Below, piece after piece: positions 59,972-64,000 of a DNA stretch of 64,000 bases (the stretch's first letter is position 1; each line of letters opens with the position of its first letter). The notes under the pieces are model-generated. The model ran no database searches. It was not told where the DNA came from and saw only the letters and a program-made list of their open reading frames with translations. A program made the position numbers and the translations under genes. Origin of the DNA: Paraburkholderia phenoliruptrix. GTDB taxonomy: Bacteria > Pseudomonadota > Gammaproteobacteria > Burkholderiales > Burkholderiaceae. The stretch spans positions 25,199 to 89,198 of the forward strand of contig NZ_CADIKB010000029.1 of assembly GCF_902859825.1 (NCBI RefSeq), given 5' to 3'.

Positions 59972-60520
59972 TCAAGGCAGCATGCGCTGCAAGACGCCGT
60001 CCTTCAGCACGAGGCGATGAAAGAGCGCTCCCGCCACATGCAGACCGATCAGCACGAGCAGCGCCCACGCGAGAATGCCGTGGATGTCGCCCATCGCGTG
60101 GCCGACGCTCGAACCCACAGGCGAAAGCGCCGGATAAGGCAGCACGCCCAATAGCTTGACCGTCCAGCCGCGCGACGATGCATTCGCCCAGCCGAGCACC
60201 GGCACGATGACGAGCGCGAGATACAGCAGCCCGTGCGTGATATGCGAGACCGCGCTGAAGAACGGCGACACAGGTGCCGGCGCCGGGCGATGCGTGACTC
60301 GCCACACGATTCGCAGCACGACCACCGCCACCAACGCTGCGCCGACGCCGAGATGCCACGCGATCAGCCCATCCGGCACCGTACCCTTGTGAATATCCGG
60401 CATCGTCCAGCCGATCACGAACTGGGCGGCGATCAACAGGACCACCAGCCAGTGAAGCAATTTGGCGACGCCGTCATAGCCGGGCGCATAACGGGGCGAA
60501 TTCGTATCTAAGGATTGCAT
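59972..60520 (-). CDS. Cytochrome b561-family protein
   Basis: A 182-aa inner-membrane di-haem cytochrome with four helices. Likely haem ligands are the His in 'KLLHWLVVLLIAAQFVIGW', in 'LIAWHLGVGAALVAVVVLRI', in 'VSHITHGLLYLALVIVPVLG', and in 'LVLIGLHVAGALFHRLVLKD'. The family passes electrons from quinol or superoxide, often with a periplasmic YceI-type partner, which is absent here. AGGTCC precedes the ATG at 60520. Confidence 0.92.
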   Translation of the reverse strand: MQSLDTNSPRYAPGYDGVAKLLHWLVVLLIAAQFVIGWTMPDIHKGTVPDGLIAWHLGVGAALVAVVVLRIVWRVTHRPAPAPVSPFFSAVSHITHGLLYLALVIVPVLGWANASSRGWTVKLLGVLPYPALSPVGSSVGHAMGDIHGILAWALLVLIGLHVAGALFHRLVLKDGVLQRMLP

Positions 60521-61004
60521 GTTGACTGGACCTATCGTCTTTCTCTTTGCGTCGTGGGAAGCGCGTGTCGCGCCAGCGGGGGAGTCAGTATGCTACCTGG
60601 CGAATATTAATAGAAGCTGAACGGCCGCCGCAGCAGGCGCCTCGTGCGCCGCGGTGTCGCACGAGAGCCCGCGTAGAACGCCAGTCTGCAACCGAATGTA
60701 TCCGCATAGCATAGCCGCGGCGCCTTGCCGCGAGCGCCGCTTTTCAGCGTCCGCTGCGCTTAGCCGTTCTGCCGCTCCGGAAGCTGCAAGGCGCGCGCTC
60801 CAGGGCTTTTCGTCGCGCGCTCAAGGGCTTGCCTGCGGCGCGCAGACCATGGCCGCCCGTTTCACCGTTCTCGCGCGCCCTTACCTGTCGGCAGCACGCG
60901 CAAGCCGTCCGCACGGTGCAATCGACACGTCCTGTTACACACGAACACAACGGTAATACCGCCTCTCAGTAGAGTTCGGATCAACAGGAAAGAGGAGCAC
61001 TGTC
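60521..61004. other. Intergenic region before the small lipoprotein gene
   Basis: 484 bases. It has an AT-rich patch at 60601-60620 (cytochrome promoter side) and otherwise Arg/Ala-rich chance frames only. No RNA gene or dyad of note was recognised. Confidence 0.5.
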
Positions 61005-61124
61005 ATGAAACGAATTTTTGCACTGGTCATTGTGGCGGCAACGCTCGGCACGGCATTGAGCGGCTGCATCGTCGTGCCCGAAGGCGGCTATCACGACCAT
61101 TACCGTTACCACGACCGTTACTGA
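61005..61124 (+). CDS. 39-residue lipoprotein with Tyr/His-rich tail
   Basis: A very small gene with a strong site (AGGAAAGAGGAG, 60986-60997) before ATG 61005. The signal peptide 'MKRIFALVIVAATLGTALSG' is followed by the lipobox Cys21, leaving a mature peptide of 19 residues rich in His and Tyr ('GGYHDHYRYHDRY'). No family was recognised. It lies 56 bases before another His-rich exported protein, and the two probably belong together, perhaps in metal binding at the cell envelope (inference). Confidence 0.65.
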   Translation: MKRIFALVIVAATLGTALSGCIVVPEGGYHDHYRYHDRY

Positions 61125-61180
61125 TCGCGACTCGCGCCGCACCGTCCACACTCAATCATAAAAACGCGGGAATCAATAAC

Positions 61181-61552
61181 ATGAACTCATCACGAAGCCG
61201 CTTGCTGTCTATTGCGCTCGTCGCCGGTCTTGGCATCGGGGCGTCGTCCGCCGCACTCGCTCACGTCGACGTCGGCGTGAACATCGGCGTTCCGGGTGTC
61301 GTCTATGCACCCGAGCCGGTCTATGCGCCGCCTCCGCCCGTCTATGCGCCGCCGCCCCCGGTAGTGGTCGTGAGTCCGGGCTGGTACGGCGACCGCTACT
61401 ACGACGGTCACCGGTACTGGGAACGCCGTGAATGGGAAGAGCGTCACCGCGAACGCGAGTGGCGCGACGCGCGCGGCCCGCATGGAGACTGGCGCGGCCG
61501 CGACGAGTGGCACGGCCATGGCGGGTGGCACGGTCACGGCGGCGACCATTGA
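61181..61552 (+). CDS. Exported PXPV-repeat, His-rich protein
   Basis: A 123-aa protein with a cleavable signal peptide (residues 1-27, ending 'ALA'). Then come tandem 'VYAPPPPVYAPPPPV' repeats, the YxPPPxV pattern common in small Burkholderiales envelope proteins, a charged Arg/Glu/Trp middle and a Gly/His-rich end ('WHGHGGWHGHGGDH'). Function unknown; the His-rich end could bind Ni, Cu or Zn. Confidence 0.8.
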   Translation: MNSSRSRLLSIALVAGLGIGASSAALAHVDVGVNIGVPGVVYAPEPVYAPPPPVYAPPPPVVVVSPGWYGDRYYDGHRYWERREWEERHREREWRDARGPHGDWRGRDEWHGHGGWHGHGGDH

Positions 61553-61613
61553 GGCGCGGCGACCGCGCCGCGCCGTGAGCGACTCCGCGTCAACACCTTG
61601 CAGGAGCAACACT

Positions 61614-61883
61614 TTGCTACGCACTGACCCACGACGCGTCACCGCGCAGATCGACGGCATGCTCGTCTGCGCGGAATACAGCGAGCAGACCGGCCAATTA
61701 TGCCTGCGCCAGGACGGTGCGCTCGTTCGCGAATGGTTTCCACCGCATTCGTGGATCGCCATTGCATCGGTGGCCGGCGCGCGGCACTGGGGCACGCGGC
61801 CGACCGACGACGACCTGCTCGCGCTGTTGCGCAACGAGATCACCTTGTTGCGCTCGCCGCAAGCGGATGCGATTCAGAAATAG
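61614..61883 (+). CDS. Small conserved protein, 89 aa
   Basis: TTG start at 61614 with AGGAG (61602-61606) seven bases upstream. Soluble, mixed composition ('DGMLVCAEYSEQTGQLCLRQ', 'EWFPPHSWIAIASVAGARHW'), with no family recognised. The frame is open far upstream, but that part overlaps the His-rich gene and is not protein-like. A strong bidirectional terminator follows. Confidence 0.65.
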   Translation: MLRTDPRRVTAQIDGMLVCAEYSEQTGQLCLRQDGALVREWFPPHSWIAIASVAGARHWGTRPTDDDLLALLRNEITLLRSPQADAIQK

Positions 61884-61904
61884 AAAACAGGAATAGGAAA
61901 TAAG

Positions 61905-61941
61905 AAAAGCGCGCGGCGCATGATGCGTCGCGCGCTTTTTT
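61905..61941. terminator. Bidirectional intrinsic terminator
   Basis: A 16-bp stem with one G-T wobble (61905-61920 with 61924-61939) and a TGA loop, flanked by A's on the left and six T's on the right (61936-61941). It serves both the plus-strand gene ending at 61883 and the minus-strand gene ending at 61967. Confidence 0.85.
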
Positions 61942-61966
61942 ATCGGCGCCTGCTTGCAGCTAGTGC

Positions 61967-62218
61967 TCAGCGCACGTTGTAAACCGGCGGCGAGTAAGAG
62001 CTGAACGTGATGTCGCCGCCGCGGCCCGCTTGCCAGGTGCCATGGCTGTCCGAACCATAGCCGCTGTGGACTGCCTGCACGGCGTCCTGCTGAGCCGCCG
62101 CCTGGCTTTGCGGTACCTGCGCACCTTGCGGCGCGGCTTGTCCCACGTTCTGCGCCATCGAGGCGATCGGCGCCCCCAGCACCACGGCAACAGCAACAGC
62201 GCGAATAAGCGATTTCAT
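61967..62218 (-). CDS. DUF4148-like small exported protein
   Basis: An 83-aa protein with a signal peptide ('MKSLIRAVAVAVVLGAPIAS', cleaved near 'MAQ') and a short Gln/Ala-rich mature chain, the style of the DUF4148 family that is abundant in Burkholderia. 'SGYGSDSHGTWQ' is the most conserved-looking part. GGTGGTGAA precedes the ATG at 62218. Function unknown. Confidence 0.75.
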   Translation of the reverse strand: MKSLIRAVAVAVVLGAPIASMAQNVGQAAPQGAQVPQSQAAAQQDAVQAVHSGYGSDSHGTWQAGRGGDITFSSYSPPVYNVR

Positions 62219-62361
62219 TTCACCACCTCCGGTCATGTCTTTATCGGTGCCGCGAGCGGGATTCGTTCGTAGCGATGGAGGCAGTGTAGGTTCGTCGCAG
62301 CAGGCGATAAATCCGCTAATCCTGAATTCACTGTTGCTGTTGGCCCGACAATCGCTCGCGG

Positions 62362-63540
62362 CTAATCTTCCCGCACCGCCACGCCCACATAGTTCTCCGC
62401 CATCACCGTGGCCGCGGAGCGCGACGTCGTCACGTATTCCAGTTCGGCCACCTGGAGCTGCTGCTCGAACGGCGACGCACCCTCGATGCGATGCATCATG
62501 CTCGTCATCCAGTACGAGAAATGTTCGGCGCGCCAGATGCGCTTGAGCGCCGTTTCGCTGTAGCGCTCGAGCAGGTCCGTGCGATTTTCGACGTAGAACG
62601 CGTTCAATGCCTTCGTGAGCAGACGCACGTCGGCGACGGCCAGGTTCATGCCTTTTGCGCCGGTGGGCGGCACGATGTGCGCGGCGTCGCCTGCAAGAAA
62701 GAGCCGGCCGTGCTGCATCGTCGCCGAGACGAAGCTGCGCATGCCGACAATGTTTTTCTGGAAGATCTTGCCGTCCACCACATGCTGGCCATCGTGCGAA
62801 TCGACGCGTGCGTGCAGTTCGGCCCAGATGCGATCGTCGGACCAGTTGTCGACGGAATCCTTCGGGTCGCACTGGAAATACATGCGCTGCACGTTGGCCG
62901 AGCGCGTGCTGATCAACGCAAAGCCGCGGTCGTGGCGCGCGTAAATGAGTTCATCCGATGACGGCGGCCCTTCGCATAGGATACCGAACCATCCAAACGG
63001 GTAAACGCGTTCGTAGTCCCGCCGCAGCGCCTGCGGAATCGACGCACGCGATACTCCCTGCGAGCCGTCGCAACCGATCACGAAGTCGCATTGCAGCTCG
63101 CAGGCCTCGCCTTCGTGGCGATAGCGGATCGACGGCTTGTCGGTGTCGATATCATGCAGCGACGTGTCCGACACACCGAAGCGCAATGCGCCACCCGCCG
63201 CTACGCGCGCCGCGACCAGATCCTTGATGACCTCGTGCTGAGCGTACACGGTGATCGAGTGGCCTGTGAGTCCGGTGAGGTCGATGCGCCGGCGCTTGCC
63301 TTGGAACGCAAGCTCGAAGCCGTGATGCAGCGCGCCCTCGGCCTTCATCCGCTCGCCGACGCCGGCCTGAGTCAGCAGATCCATCGTGCCCTGCTCCAGC
63401 ACGCCCGCGCGAATCGTCGATTCGATCTGCTCGCGCGTGCGGGTTTCGAGCACGACCGACTCGATACCGCGCAAATGGAGAAGATGAGAAAGAAGCAGGC
63501 CCGCCGGCCCTGCACCGATAATGCCAACCTGGGTGCGCAT
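62362..63540 (-). CDS. pobA: 4-hydroxybenzoate 3-monooxygenase
   Basis: Hydroxylates 4-hydroxybenzoate to protocatechuate using NADPH, O2 and FAD. A 392-aa class A flavin monooxygenase: 'VGIIGAGPAGLLLSHLL' (FAD), 'DFVIGCDGSQGVSR' (the DG motif), and 'GDAAHIVPPTGAKGMNLAVAD'. Length and sequence are those of PobA. ATG 63540 follows AGGAGACAC. Its usual neighbour pobR is not present on either side. Confidence 0.95.
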   Translation of the reverse strand: MRTQVGIIGAGPAGLLLSHLLHLRGIESVVLETRTREQIESTIRAGVLEQGTMDLLTQAGVGERMKAEGALHHGFELAFQGKRRRIDLTGLTGHSITVYAQHEVIKDLVAARVAAGGALRFGVSDTSLHDIDTDKPSIRYRHEGEACELQCDFVIGCDGSQGVSRASIPQALRRDYERVYPFGWFGILCEGPPSSDELIYARHDRGFALISTRSANVQRMYFQCDPKDSVDNWSDDRIWAELHARVDSHDGQHVVDGKIFQKNIVGMRSFVSATMQHGRLFLAGDAAHIVPPTGAKGMNLAVADVRLLTKALNAFYVENRTDLLERYSETALKRIWRAEHFSYWMTSMMHRIEGASPFEQQLQVAELEYVTTSRSAATVMAENYVGVAVRED

Positions 63541-63596
63541 GATGTGTCTCCTGTGTGCAAATTTGATTTGAGACAAGTTTGACAATCGCAGGGGCT

Positions 63597-63643
63597 ATCG
63601 CGCAACGCGATATGGCGGATAGGCTGTATCTCGTTTTTAGATA
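63597..63643. promoter_or_regulatory. Dyads upstream of pobA
   Basis: ATCGCG-caa-CGCGAT (63597-63611) and TATCT-N7-AGATA (63627-63643), 57-103 bases upstream of pobA, are candidate regulator sites. The protein that binds them is not identifiable here. Confidence 0.4.
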
Positions 63644-63795
63644 ACGCACGGGCCGTGCAAAGTGGCTGGAACGCCGCCAGCACGGCGCACTGCCCTGCTG
63701 ACGGCGTTTGCGCCGCGGCCACGGTGTATCCGCTCCGAGCGCGCACGCACGTGGCACTCAAGGTAAACCCCGAGCACGCGCTGCGCTCAACAGCC

Positions 63796-64000
63796 TCAAC
63801 CCAGGAACAGCCGATAAACCGGATTCTGCGTCTCTTCCCAGTACGGATACCCGAGCGTTGCGAGGAATCGGTCGAACTCCGCCTTATCGGCTTCCGGCAC
63901 CTGAATGCCGACGAGAATCGAGCTGTAATCCGCGCCCTGGTTCCGGTAGTGAAAGAGGCTGATGTTCCAGTCGGGCGCCATCGACGACAGAAACTTCATC
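63796..64000 (-). CDS. ilvA: Threonine ammonia-lyase, C-terminal fragment (runs off window)
   Basis: The last 68 codons of a biosynthetic threonine dehydratase: the regulatory ACT-like domain, with 'DWNISLFHYRNQGADYSSIL' and the C-terminal 'YPYWEETQNPVYRLFLG'. The enzyme makes 2-oxobutyrate for isoleucine synthesis. The gene continues beyond the right edge, so the ATG at 63999 is an internal Met and not the start. Confidence 0.85.
   Translation of the reverse strand, partial: MKFLSSMAPDWNISLFHYRNQGADYSSILVGIQVPEADKAEFDRFLATLGYPYWEETQNPVYRLFLG

Noticed and set aside
60654..60956. 100-codon plus-strand frame before the small lipoprotein gene
   Set aside because: Low-complexity Ala/Arg composition, no ribosome-binding site and no recognisable pattern.
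1..64000. tRNA, rRNA, CRISPR arrays, insertion sequences or prophage
   Set aside because: No TpsiC-like motifs with matching stems, no regularly spaced direct repeats of CRISPR size, and no transposase or integrase sequences were seen.

Overview
The window is GC-rich, densely packed, almost entirely chromosomal-type DNA from a Burkholderiales bacterium. The gene families and their neighbourhoods suggest Paraburkholderia or a close relative; this is inferred from content (hopanoid-tailoring genes, an orphan type VI vgrG cluster, ProQ/FinO, DUF4148, phnWX with a LysR regulator) and not from any database search. No rRNA, tRNA, CRISPR array, transposase or integrase was seen. Both edges cut genes: a mechanosensitive channel on the left and ilvA on the right.

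Layout. 1-3400: MscS channel with a cyclic-nucleotide domain and a YtcJ-type amidohydrolase. 4020-10589: orphan type VI secretion cluster (VgrG, DUF4123 adaptor, two DUF3304 lipoproteins, Tle1-like DUF2235 lipase effector) with a visible history of tandem duplication and decay. 10957-16232: signal-peptide alpha/beta hydrolase, AraC regulator, and a large winged-helix/ATPase regulator. 16272-19991: HAD-ATPase fusion, family 4 glycosyltransferase and two small proteins. 20244-30531: DeoR regulator facing a seven-gene deoxyribose-type operon (deoC, ALDH16-like dehydrogenase, sugar kinase, two permeases, binding protein, ATPase). 31066-36685: DUF2760 plus two Hsp70-like proteins in one overlapping operon. 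36805-39895: phnW-phnX with divergent LysR. 40010-43577: SDR, a 30-residue membrane protein, a TAXI-type binding protein, ProQ/FinO. 43683-52707: hopanoid side-chain genes (hpnK, two hpnI copies, hpnL, hpnJ) surrounding a PmrAB/QseBC-like two-component system. 53160-55805: cold-shock protein, semialdehyde-type dehydrogenase, GNAT acetyltransferase. 55847-59853: uronate catabolism (kdgT, kduI, kduD, IclR regulator). 59972-64000: cytochrome b561, small exported proteins, pobA and the 3' end of ilvA.

How the parts work together. The deo region forms an uptake-and-cleavage pathway: import, phosphorylation, aldol cleavage to glyceraldehyde-3-phosphate and acetaldehyde, and oxidation of the aldehyde. 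The kdu region feeds pectin-derived uronates into the KDG pathway. The hopanoid genes make the cyclitol-ether head group of bacteriohopanetetrol.

The most notable observation is a PmrA-type box, CTGAAG-N5-CTTAAG, inside a 21-bp stretch that is identical at two places: between the hpnI/hpnK operon and the two-component system, and upstream of hpnJ. Similarly spaced -10-like hexamers occur on every side where a gene begins. This suggests that the embedded two-component system controls its own genes and hopanoid tailoring together.
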